Shown here: piece by piece, positions 1 through 11,537 of the stretch
Layout of the letters: each line of letters begins with the position of its first letter
Numbering within the stretch: position 1 is the first letter of the stretch
NCBI RefSeq assembly: GCF_009870125.1
Contig: NC_046683.1
Coordinates: forward strand, 1,240,001 to 1,304,000
Length of the DNA stretch: 64,000 nt
From: Drosophila pseudoobscura
Lineage: Eukaryota; Arthropoda; Insecta; Diptera; Drosophilidae
Reading direction: 5' to 3'
Position numbers and translations under genes: made by a program
The notes under the pieces: generated by a model
What the model was told of the DNA's origin: nothing
The model's database searches: none
The model's input: the letters and a program-made list of their open reading frames with translations, nothing else

Positions 1-3000
1 TGTGTGTGTTTGTGTGTGTCTTTAAGCACTTAACAAACTTTTGCGTAGGCAAAGTTTACCCAGCTTTTGGGGGGGCTGGGGTTGGGGGCTGCGGCTGGTG
101 GGCTGTTGCTGGAGCGCGGACCGGTGGGGCACTCTAAACAAGCAATTGCAACTCATTAAGCGTTGACTCTGCCGCAACGTCAAAGTTTTCACCAGGTAAC
201 CGCCACAGCGAGTGGCACTACAAAAGTTCCAAAAAATGTATGGACAGACTAGTATGTGGACCGTCCATCGATTGTATTCCACAGCTCTTGCGCCTGGTCA
301 TTTAACAATATTCAGCCACTCTCTGGCTGCTCTGGACAGCAATTTTTCCATCAGCTTACATCAGTGAAGTCATCGTCCATCTCTCGTTCGGGAGCGGGGG
401 GCCCAGACAACGAAAAGCAACGTTTTGCTGGGAAAACAAGTTGGTTCTTGCCAATTTTTTTTGTGCCGTCCCCATCGCATCGATGGGGGGGGGGGGGCAC
501 CACTAACTAAGCAAACTTTGTGCTCTTCTAGCCATAGGTATCCCTTTCCTTTTCGCTTTCCTCTCCCTTTGGCTCGGCCAGCACAGACCGTGTTTCACTC
601 CACTTTTCGTTGTGTAATTTGCACCTATCGATGCCCGGAAGTTCTTGGGATCGGATCGGAAAAGCGTTGGGAAACGAGTGAACTTTTTTTAATGAAATGC
701 TGAATGATATGGGTGAATGGGTGGGGGTGGGGCGTAGGATGCCAGAGGAGAATCGTTCCGTTTCGATTGTCTATCTGTCTGTCTGTTTGTTTTCTTTTCT
801 TGGGCTGCTTTCTGGCCAATAGACTTCACATTAAATTTCACTAATAAAGCAAACAATGCGTGGCATTCGGCAGTCGGCTTTCGGCGGGGTAGACAACACA
901 GCAGATGAGAAATTGCTCAAGGAAAAAGAGGGAGAGAGCGAGGAGCATCTCCTGCCAGTGGCAGTCGCCTGAATGCTGAGGCAAACGTGCAACACTCATA
1001 CGTCATGTTGGACGAGATGCGAGTGTGAGTGAATGAGAGACACACAGCAGCAGGATGGAAGCAGAGTGGGAGGGAGAGACACAGACACAGAGAGAGAGGG
1101 AGAGAGAGAGACAGAGAGGGGAGGACAGTGGAGGAGACAGAGCGAGACAGCAACGAAACACGCACAATGTAATGGCATTTTTATGTTGCATCACGTACTG
1201 GTCATAAGTCATGTTTAGAGCACTGACTGCTGCTGCCACCAGTAGCCCCCGCCACCCTCCTGCCACAGCACCACTCCCACAGTCCCCCACAGCCCCTCTC
1301 TGGCAACTCAAATGAACTGTAGCTAAATTGGCCCTGTCCCCGTGGCCATCCCCCGCCCATCTTCCATCCCCCCGGCCGTGTCGCCTGTCCAACTGTCAGT
1401 CAGGCAGCGGGGCAGCTTAAACGGATATTACAAGGTGTTGGCCAAACATTGACCGTACATGAGCTTAAAGCAAAATTAACTAACTAACAGAGATGTGCGA
1501 AGAGAGCGGGGGGGAAGGAGAGAGCGCAAAGAGAGGGGTGGAAACAGACTGAGGGAGTGGCAGAGTGGGAGAAAATTGCCTTTGCTTTGGACTTAAATGC
1601 TGCTTAAGCGAATTTTCTGACCAGCAAAGTCCAAAGCGCGAGCCAGGCGACAGTTTTGTGGCAACAGGAAGGCGGCTGGGAGGGGGATGAAATGTGGATG
1701 GGTATAAAGTATAAAGTGTAGAGAGGTCAGGGGTCAACACGCACAAACAATTATTCAAGACATTCAATCAATGACTGCCATTTGCAAATGCACTTTAATT
1801 TGATAATAAATAATTGCATAATAATTATTTTTGATAGATTCCCATACAGACTCCTTTTCCTTTTAACTATCGCTGTGCCACATTAAAGACTAGGCAGCTT
1901 CTTGGGGCTCGCCCCAACTCGACTCTCAACTAGTACTACAACATAATGTTATGCCCCCCCCTCCCCTCATATCCTCCACACAATTTTCCACCCCTTTGGG
2001 CATGGCCTGCCGAGTTTTGATTTATTTTCCTCCAGCATTTAGATACAAAAGCCGCGGGAAGAGGTGCTTGCGAGCCGCTTGCCGTTGATGAGTTGGGTGG
2101 ATACCGATACGCCCGCCCCCCTACAGGGGGTGCCCGGCTCCAGCTCTAAGCATCTTTTCACTGCACGCAGTGTGGGGGCGTATAGGGGGCGTGGACCAGG
2201 GCCAAAATCATAAACCACATGGCTCGACAATTGCGAGAGGGGTTGTGGTTCGACGATAAATAATTTCCATGTTGTTCAGACATTTCCTTCCCCTCCCAAG
2301 CCTTCCCAAGCCTTCCCATCGCTGCTCTGCGGTCGTTCTGCGCTCGTTCTTGTTCTTGTTTTTTGTTTCTTTCATAATTCCGGAAGCTTTGATCAGACGT
2401 CAGTCAGGCCCTAAGCCTATTGCCGTGAAGCACTCGGGCGCAGCCCTACTGGGCCACGCCCAGCCAGAGCCACCAAAACGTACGCCTACCACTTGAACTT
2501 CGAACTCTGGGGCTGGAACTGGAGCTGGAGCCGGAGCTGGGGCTGGGGCTGAGACTCCTTTGGCATGAATACTTTTCTCGTTTCTCATTCTTGCTTTTTA
2601 TGATTTACGCAGAAGGAATGAATATTCCTTCTTGTTCTGGATATCCCCTTTTGGGTAGGAATGGTAGGGTGTATGCGTTGGATGGATCCTTTGCTACATG
2701 TATATCCCTTCCTGTGAATGTGTTCCTGTGCTCCTCTGTTCCCCGTTCATGGCATAAGCAACGGGGTATCCCCATCTTCGGCAGAGACCGTCAGAAAAAA
2801 TAATATCTCGTTCTCGTTCTCGAACTTTAGTTGCTGGCTCCTTGGGCTTTGGCCCAGAGAACTCTTTGGTCAATTGGACAGCTCCTCCAGCCCCAACGCA
2901 CACCCCCTTTGTCGGTGTGTTTTTCCAACGGCTTTTGTCTGTTCTGCTCTCGAACTTGAATTTCATTTTGTGGCTCGCTGATTAATGAATTTGATAAAAA

Positions 3001-4049
3001 GAAATTTCTACATGGCACAGGGCACAGGGCACAAGGCATAGGGCATAAAGCGAAAGGAAGAGATATTCTCTATACACATTTTGCTAATTAACATGAGCTT
3101 TTGCTGTATAATGAATACACACACACAGGGATACTATATAATATACTATATTATATGTTATTCCTGGGACATTTTCATTATGAATCAAATGATTTGTGCG
3201 CTGCGATAAGCGCACCTTTAGCCAGAGCTCCAGAGTGCCAGAGCTTCACCCAGCTATTGATTCAAGATGAAGTTGGTTTTTTAATTAATTAAGTGGTTAG
3301 ACGTGGAGGTGGACGTGAATAGAGTGGAGTGGGGACTGTGGCAGGGGCAAGCAGTTGCTGGCTCAGCAAAAAAAATGAGCAGAGCAGAGGCACACTCCTT
3401 AGATACGAATCACTTGGCCTCATGGAGCAAATGCTGGTACAACTCCCAGGCAACTCCTTCTGATCAAGTGGGCCCCAAGGAGTCGTAAACATGGCCGGGA
3501 CTCCAAACGTGTCCACACACACACACAAACGCACACATGGACACTGCCTGTACGTGAGGTGTCGCCCATTTTTGAGTCCAAGCCAAAAAGAAAACTTTTT
3601 TTCACGCAGCATAATTTTTTTTGTTTGTTTGCCACCGCACCGCATCGCCCCGCACTCTGGCTGTGGCATGTGCGAAATATAACACTTGTTGGGCTCCAGG
3701 CCGCAGGATAAAACGGTCTCCGAGGACACTGCCTGATAAAGCCACTCGTTGTTCTAGTTCTAGTAGATGATTCCTGCTGTTGTACTTCTGAAAGCGAATC
3801 GGAAACATTACAGCTACATTCATACCCATATGAGTGCATTCATTGGAGGTCTAGGAATACCCATAACCATACCCATACCCTCTAAGGACTGACAAGGGAT
3901 GGGACCACCGTTAATGCTACCATAAGGCATTCCTCAGACCCCAAGAAAACCTAGATACTCGTTGGCTAGTACTTGTGTACTGGGAAATTACCATTCAGAA
4001 TGATTGCTTCCATGGGTTGTCACAACAATTTGCATATGTTCAGACACAG

Positions 4050-4086
4050 CACACACACACACACACACACACACCACACACACACA
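4050..4086. repeat. (CA)n microsatellite
   Basis: An almost pure CA dinucleotide tract of about 37 bp, with one interruption (ACCACA) near 4074. It lies in a gene-free stretch. Confidence 0.95.
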
Positions 4087-4619
4087 GTGGCATTCACCCA
4101 TTCACCCGGTCATTCGGGCATTCGCAGATTAGTGTCAAGGCAGCAAGCCCCTGCTTAAAATCCAAAATCCGAAATCCTTTTCGATGGTCCTGCATTTGCA
4201 CGTGTCTTGGACATAAAATTGAAGCTCTACTCTACTCCGAAACTGAAACCCAAACCCAAACGATAGCCAGATATTCGTAAGAGCACCTTTTGGGGTAAGG
4301 GGTAAGGGGTCTGAGATCTGGTATCTGGCATCTGGGGTCTGGGCTCTGATGGCAGCTGATTCAGCAGAAGCAGACGAGAGTCATTTGCAGCAATTGCAGA
4401 ATGTATCTTACGGATGCGAATGTATCTTTTGTGCCCCTATTGAGGCTCCAAGTAATTGTTATGAACTTCATTCCGAATCAGTCGAATGTGTGTGCGTGCC
4501 TCGACTGCTGAAAGGAGGGACAGTGGCGACGGCAGTGGCAGTGTCGGTGGCCTTTCAGCAAATTGCTTTGATAATTGTTAACATCTCATGCGCGGCACCT
4601 AAGCTCTTCTCTCCCTTCA

Positions 4620-4639
4620 CTCTCTCTCTCTCTCTCTCT
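4620..4639. repeat. (CT)n microsatellite
   Basis: A pure CT run of about 20 bp. On the minus strand it is a GA run, a type of site bound by GAGA factor in flies. Its function here is unknown. Confidence 0.9.
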
Positions 4640-6418
4640 GGGTGGGGCGGGGTCTCCAGGGTCCGCCCATGCAACAATGGGCTCCAGTTGGGCTGTTGCA
4701 TCACTCTGTGTATGTGTCCTGGGCCTGGGACTGAGCCTGGGACTGGGCCTGGGCGTGGCACTTTACACGGCAACTTGTTATTTTGTGGTTGACTAATTGC
4801 ATGTGTGGCAGAGCCGAGCCACGCACCAAAGGAATTCAAACCGAAATCAGAATCAGGATGGCTGCAAGGCGGAGCAAGGCGGTGCAGGGGGGAACATGGC
4901 AACATGAGCATCAGGATCAGGCAACGGCAGCGGCAACAGCCCAACTCCAACTCCAACTCCAGCTCCAGCTCCAAATCCAAACAGGAGCCACTTGCTCCAC
5001 AGTCCCGACACGAGATTTATGCTGCCAGTGATATGCCCAAACAGGAGGAGTCGCACTGGAACTGGTACTTGCACTGGCCCTACCACTGGTAGATCCGTAG
5101 CGCCCATGAGGGGCCCATGAGGGGCCCATGATGTCCGAGTCATAATCCGAGATACACTCGTGCAAAAACCACGATATATTGCGACTATCCATGCACAATA
5201 ATTGATCCTTTTTCCTAGGGTTTTCGGGAACGAATCGATTCTGCAGACACGTATCTGTTCCTTTATCTATTCCCAAATCCTGCACAATTTCTCTCAGTGC
5301 TTAGTGGGGTCCCCCAAAAATGCAATGCGCTTTTCAAAAACCGAGAACTAAATCAACGGCATGCACCCCTCTTTTCCCTACCCCTACCCCATGAACATCC
5401 CATCCCCTTTCTCGTCCCATACGATGTTGAACGTTCTGCTAGCTCATATTTCGGAATGGAATGGGGTTTTGGGTGTCACTTCCTGCCATGCCCGGTGTGC
5501 AGACAGTGCGTATGCGTGATGCCCGGCCAACCAGGCACCCAGGCACCCAGGCTCTAAAATATACTTTGCATGTGCCTGGGTTATGGCTTTTGCGGTTGCA
5601 TTTTGCAATTTTGCAAATGATAAAGTGATCCAAGCGAAGTCTACATCCCCCCTTCCCCCATTTCACCGTCCCTTCTGCAGTGGGTGTCAGCGGCAATGGT
5701 TCAAGTGGTCACAGCATGACCACCTCCCAAAGATGAATGAGCCATTGGCCACAATGCTGGATGCTGGATGTTGGATGCTGGCTGCTGGCTGCTGGATGTT
5801 GGATGGAAACTGTTGCTACACGACGATGACTGCAGTTGAAGTTGGGGCTCGTTGGGGGGGCATGCAGCGTGTAGAAGGCCAAGGCATGTTTCCGTTGGGA
5901 TGCTGATGCTGGTGCTGGTGCTGGGGCACAAACACCGCACATAAAACAATCAGGCGGCGACCACAGGCTGACACGAAACGCCGGAAGAAGCTGCAAAATG
6001 AAGTCACAGACAGAGGCAGTGGCAGATGCAGCGGGACGCAGGACGCAGGACGCAGGAACCCACAGCCAGAACCAGAGAATGGGACCAGGCAGTAGATGGC
6101 AACTGCAACTGGAACTGGGCAGAAGCATAGGACACAATTCATACATGAATGCCTTCCATTTGTGAATGGAAAATGGGGATGGGGGAGTGGAGGGTGGAGG
6201 GTGGAGCAATCTAATCAGTTTATTTGCCTTTGGGGGAAAGTAATTGGAAGTTGTTGCACTCAATTACAGTTAATGTGCGTTTCGGACTCTCGCATTCATT
6301 CCCCAACGAGAGTGCATCTAAAACGCATAAGGAGTCAGCAAGTATTTGGTATTTTTCAACGACTACACAGTTTTTTACTCAAGATGGTTACAAAAACAAA
6401 AAAAAAACAGAATATAGT

Positions 6419-6424
6419 TTTAAT
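6419..6424 (-). terminator. poly(A) signal ATTAAA for Idgf4
   Basis: Read on the minus strand this is ATTAAA, about 31 nt past the Idgf4 stop codon. It is followed by a T/GT-rich stretch (the complement of the A-rich 6391-6408 region), as expected for a cleavage site. A canonical AATAAA lies further on at 6224-6219 and could be a distal alternative. Confidence 0.55.
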
Positions 6425-6454
6425 GCATCAGATTTAGACGGTGCTTTGCGGTGC

Positions 6455-8348
6455 CTACAACTTGCTCTTGATGGTGCGTAGGATGGGGAACTTGTCGTGG
6501 CCGGTGCAGCCGCCGCGGAAGTCGTCGTAGCTCAGGTCGACCAAAGCCACGCCGCCGAGTCCCTCGCGTTTCACGTACTCGGCCTTGATGCCGGCCGTGT
6601 CCGGATCCTCGTAGCCCACCCAGACGCCATTCTCGCCGGCATCATCGGCCGAGCGGTAGGCGTAGCTGCCGAAACGCTTGGTGGGATCGCCCACCTTGCG
6701 CAGAGGGCCGTCGGCGCCCTTCAGGTGCTGGTTGGCTGGGTTTGGCAGCTTGGCGCAAACCTCTGGCCAGCTAAGGAGTCCATCGACCTGGGTCTGTAGT
6801 CCGGCGGGTGCAACGCCATCGGTCTCGGCCACGGGGGGCAAGCCGGTGAGGCCGGAGTCCTTGGTCAGCTTCCAGGCGCGGCCGTAGGCGGCGATCGCCA
6901 CGTTGATCTTGGAGGCCGGGGCGCGGTTGTTCACCCAGTACTTGACCTGGTAGTTGACATTCAGCTCGGGGTTGCGCTCGTTCGCCTCGTAGATGGGGGC
7001 GGGGAAGTCGGCCACCTCCTTGTTCCGCTCGGGGGTCTGGAAGTCGTAGGCGTGGAGGTTCACGTAGTCCAAATTGTTGATCACGGCCGGGACATCGAAG
7101 AAAACTGCAGAGCGAAAAGTGTGAGTGTGAGAAGAAATGTATTTATGATCGATCTACTATCAATATCGATTTCAATAACCACTTACGGGAGGAGTTGACA
7201 TTTGGGAGGACACTGAGGCCCAGGAGATAGCCATCGGGACGGAAGGCGTTCTTCAGCTCACGCACCAGGGCGGTGAACTCCTCCTTGTGCTCCTCGGACT
7301 TCTCGTCGACGATGTGGTCACCGCTGAAGATCTTCTTGAATCCCTTCCAGAACTTGCCAATGCTTCCGTGCACCTTCTTGGGCTTGTTCTTGGGGAACTG
7401 CCAGGCCAGGTCGAGGCCATCAAAGCCGTAGGTCTTCACCAGCGAGTGGGCGCTGTTGATGAATGGAATGCGGGCATTGCTGCTCTCCAACAACGTCAAA
7501 TACTTGTTGTTTTCCGGGTCCACAATGTCCTTGTCGCCGCCCACACTCAGCAGTACTTTGAGGGCCGGGTACTTCCTCTTCAGGCTCGTCACCTGCCGGA
7601 ACAGGCTGCTGCCCAAGTCCAGGTCAAGCTTCTCGTTGGTGCTCACCAACTTGTTGCTGGAAGGATTGATTCCCGCATATCCGTATATCAAATGGGTGCA
7701 GTACTGCAAGGCAGGATCCAGATCGTTGAGGGTGAGCTTCGAGAGACCTACAGCCAGAGCAGGAGAGCAGGAGAACAGAAGAGAGGGATGAGTGAGGCCC
7801 AACCCAAACACAAAAATAAACCCCGTTTACATAATCAATTAACGCATCTCGAGGTCCCAGAGTCAGAGCCTCCCGTGACTCATTGGCGACAACGGCGACA
7901 TTTGATTCCAATTTCCAATTAGCCAAAACTCAAGGCTTGTGTGGGTTTTATCGCTGGCAAAGTGGCGGCTGGCGTCTGGCGGCTCGAGTGGGGCGATGCA
8001 ATTTACTTAAATTACTTACAAAGACTTCAACCCCACCCGACCCCGCCACACCGTTACCAATTATCGGTGTGTGAGATAAAAAGAGGGTTTTTCTGCTTTT
8101 AGCATGCGGCTATGAAAAGTGAAAATCATCTAATGGAATCTGTCGGAGAGGCGGCAGAGACCCCCACCGATAACCTCCTTATCAAAGTTCCCCTCGATCT
8201 GGGTTGAGAGACGGAGGCGGGACTTACCCTCGCGAACAAAACTGGACCCGTCGTAGTAGCAGAGCAGATGATGGGAGCCGGCAGCGGCGCTGATCTGGCC
8301 AATGGCCAGGGAGCCGACGAGCAGGGAGAGCAGGGCGTAGAGCTTCAT
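6455..8348 (-). CDS. Idgf4: Imaginal disc growth factor 4, chitinase-like protein
   Basis: Coding exons are 8228-8348, 7187-7747 and 6455-7104 (121+561+650 nt), giving 443 residues against about 442 for fly Idgf4. Donors read G|GTAAGT and C|GTAAGT; acceptors read GTAG and GCAG; the phases agree. Residues 1-23 form a signal peptide. The rest is a glycosyl hydrolase 18 barrel: LLCYYDG (first strand), VLLSVGG near 105-111, and DGLDLAWQ at 150-157. Active chitinases have a catalytic Glu at the last position of that motif; here it is Gln157, so chitin hydrolysis is not expected. The family is secreted and supports growth and survival of imaginal disc cells together with insulin, which is known from the family and not from this sequence. 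An NSS sequon at residue 225 spans the second splice junction. An acceptor six bases upstream of the ATG (TTACAG at 8359-8355) implies a 5' UTR intron; the first exon was not located. Confidence 0.96.
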
Positions 8349-8360
8349 GTCCAGCTGTAA
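8349..8360 (-). promoter_or_regulatory. 3' splice site of a 5' UTR intron, Idgf4
   Basis: On the minus strand the sequence reads CTCCTTACAG then CTGGAC then the start ATG. The pyrimidine-rich tract ending in CAG six bases before the ATG indicates that the untranslated leader is spliced. The leader exon and promoter must lie above position 8400 and could not be fixed. Confidence 0.6.
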
Positions 8361-9924
8361 GGAGAACCAAAAAAGAACGAGAGGAACCAGAGATTAGAGA
8401 TAAGCAGTTAGAAAGTACACATGGAAATTTCTGGATGGAACTAGACCTTATTACTTTTCGTAGAAATTAAAGCTCTACTTCAATAATCAAAATTATGGGA
8501 AAATTAATAATAAAAAAAAAGATATTTAATAATCACAAGTTGAACTACAGAAAAAATGTGCAACGGAAAAAGAACGCTCCCAAGTCTGGAAGGAGGATAT
8601 TTTGGATATCACAGAAATCACAGAAAGAAGCACAATGGTATGTACATTATGACACACAAAAACAAATAAAAGTATAGGTAGCTATAAAATATATATATGT
8701 GAGTATATGAATTATTCAAATGGCTTCACCGACTTGTGCTCGCGTTAAACGTAAAACTGGAACTGTCCGAGAGTCGAGGTGATCCCAACTTTAAGTGAAC
8801 TCGTCGTCGAGAATACGAATACTCGAGCGGACCAGATGAAAACTAAAACTAAGGTGAAGACGAAAACGAAAACGAAAACAGAGCGAAGCTTCAAACTAGA
8901 GATGAGTGAGTGAGTGAGGCTCCACGATGGAAGATTTTCAAATAATGGTATACGCTGGTGAGAGTAGAGGAGGAGTTCTTCGCAATGTTATCTCCAGCAA
9001 TTAAATGGGAGAATATTCCACATAGTCTGGAATTCAGTCTGTCTTGCCAGAGTCACGCACAAAATGAGGCACTCCAGGGCCTGAGTCTCGTGAGTGGCGT
9101 GATCTTATGCCCATCTCTAGTGTTAGAAGAGAGACAGAGATAGCGAGAGACACACAGTCATATCAGCAGCGACTGCGCAGCGACAGAGAGCGGCGACGAG
9201 AATGAACGCGGCTTGAAAACCGAGTGTGGAGTGAGAAAGAGTGGAAGAGAACTGTGGATCAGGAGTGGGGGGAAGGCAAGAGCAAAGCTTTCAAACGGGG
9301 GGCGATTGAGAAGATAACGTCTCAGATAATATACACATTACATTCATCCAATGATCGGGAGCACTCTCCAATTGAACCTCGCTAAGCCGCGGTTTTGGTT
9401 TTTTTGCGCATATGATCTGCTCTTTGTTGGATTATTTTCGTATTCGGCCCCTGTCGTCGTCCGCCGCTGATGAGAGAGCGACAGAGCGACAGATCGGTAG
9501 AGGCGAGCGCAGTGTGATGAAGTGTTTGTCATTGTTGTAATGTGCTGTTGTTTTTTTTTTTGTTTTGTTTCTTTTTCCTTTTTGAGCCTTTGCTTCTCTT
9601 GTGATGTCATCATTACTGGGAATCGGTCGGAGCAATTATACAATCAGGCCCGGCCCGGCCCGGCCCCGTCCGGCGCTGCGAGCATTATATCGGCTGTTCG
9701 TCTCGGCTGTGCATATATCCCCATTAAAGTGACAGTGGCGGGGCATCAATTCAGTGTTTTCTCGTCTTGTTTTTCTTGCGTGGAGGATAAATCTGAAATA
9801 AAATAAAATATCATCATGCATATAAATCGCAAATTGACAAAGTAAACCCCAATCCGATCCGACCCAACCCAAACCAAGCTGATTGTTGATTGCTGTGTGA
9901 TTTTTTCCATGATTTCAGTGCTAG

Positions 9925-9960
9925 AGCTGGAGCTGGAGCTGGAGCTGGAGCTGGAGCTGT
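9925..9960. repeat. (GAGCTG)6 hexanucleotide array
   Basis: Six perfect tandem copies of GAGCTG, followed at once by a short GGTTT repeat (9961-9977). A related GGAGCT/GGAGCA array lies at 18279-18319. Confidence 0.95.
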
Positions 9961-10967
9961 GGTTTGGTTTGGTTTGGCGTGGCCTTTGCTCTATTAATTT
10001 GTGTTAAAATTGATTTTAATAAATAAACACTTTGAATCGTTCAACGCTTGCCTTCGTTTTCGTTTTCATTTTCATTTGATTCTCAAATGTTGACACGGCC
10101 AAAGAGAGACGGCATCGGCATCGGCATCGGCGTTTGTCATGAAATCGCCAATCGAGCGACTTTATCAATTTATGTCAGCCGGAGAGGTCAAACACATACA
10201 TACATATGTATGTACATATGAAGACCCAAATGCTCTGTGTATGCTGTCCGGAGTGGCTTTGTTTCTCCCCCCCCCCTCCGACCATATTTAGTTTTAATTT
10301 GCTGGCGCGGCACTTCCCCTGGCCTGCCCTTCGCTTCACCATTTGACGGCGACGTGACTGCGACTTATCTGCGGCTTGCGATTGAGGGATTTCGTTGGGG
10401 ATTTTCGTTGGGTTGGTTTCTGGGTTGGTTTCTGGGTTGGGCTCTGCCGGCTAATGGGTCAACTGACTGAATGTCAACTCCACTCCGTTTTGAGTGGTGC
10501 GAGGCTGAGGCTTATAGCCATATGCTCTTGTCCAACGATACATTGAATGGGAGGCTACAGGCTCTTAAATGGTTTTAATGAACTCTCTTTTTGATACTTG
10601 ATCGAGGATAAATTGCTGGCAAAAATGTCCGTCACTTTTCACTCATTTGCTGGCGGAATATGCATTTTATTATTTATTTTACAGCCCAAAAGTATGGAGC
10701 ACTTTGTGCCCTGCATTTCTTTGCATTTAAATATGAAACCGAACCGCCCCAAAGGTAGAACAAAGGCCACCACCAAGGCTCAGGCCAGACTGAATAAGGG
10801 ATACCCTACTTTTTGCTGGATTATAAATGGAAAGAGTAGTGGTCTGGCATAACATTATACAATTGAAAATCGTCGGAAACTAGCTGTTCTGGAACAAGGG
10901 TTTACTCATTGGAATTTTGATCAAAATATGATCTGTACAAGGGACAAATCCCCACAATGTGAGTGGA

Positions 10968-10998
10968 CATACACCATACACCATACACCATACACCAT
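10968..10998. repeat. (CATACAC)4 heptanucleotide array
   Basis: Four perfect tandem copies of a 7-bp unit, with a partial fifth. Confidence 0.95.
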
Positions 10999-11519
10999 CC
11001 ACCAGATACTCGTATTCCCAGCATACGAGTATGTACTATATATTTGCAATTGTAATTAAAACCACGTTAATCAAGTGTATACATAGATATACATACATAT
11101 GTATGCCTCAGTGCGTGGGTGGGCAGGTCAAACAAATAATAATTAAGTAACAAAGCAAAAAATACAAATACAAACACACTCACAAAAAAACTGATGGAAA
11201 AAAAATAGTGCACTGAATGAGGGGACAATGAGAAATGATTTTACGGTCTTTAAAGGGCGCGGTGGGAGGTGGAGGATTATGGGGGATGGGGGAGTGGTAT
11301 AGTATTGTTGAATTGTAATTATTTGTGTTATTAAATGTGTAATCAGTGAGAAGTAAACAATTATAAATGTTGATTTCACTTTGATTTCTCTCCCTGTCCT
11401 CTCTCTATCTTTATCTGATATCTGTGGCTGTCTCTTTTTCTGATTGTTGCAAACTGCTGCACTGCTGTGTAATTTAAACCAATTAAACACTCACAAAAAC
11501 ACCTGCAACTGCAACTCCT

Positions 11520-11537
11520 CCCCCCCCCCCCCCCCCC
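11520..11537. repeat. poly(C) run of 18
   Basis: Eighteen consecutive C. The exact length of such runs in an assembly is often unreliable. Confidence 0.9.

Larger units (their letters stand above)
1..6418. other. gene-free region rich in simple repeats
   Basis: No open frame here looks coding. The longer ones are translations of CA/TG, CT/GA or CAG-type repeats and have no splice sites or start context to support them. Visible structure includes a TG tract at 1-20, a run of 13 G at 485-497, a GA/CA-rich purine block around 1073-1125, a CA tract at 4050-4086, a CT tract at 4620-4639 and a CAACTC/CAGCTC array around 4941-4980. This is downstream flank of Idgf4 or intergenic DNA. Confidence 0.6.

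Noticed and set aside
6455..8348. Active chitinase
   Set aside because: The catalytic Glu of the DxxDxDxE motif is replaced by Gln, as in the growth factor family.
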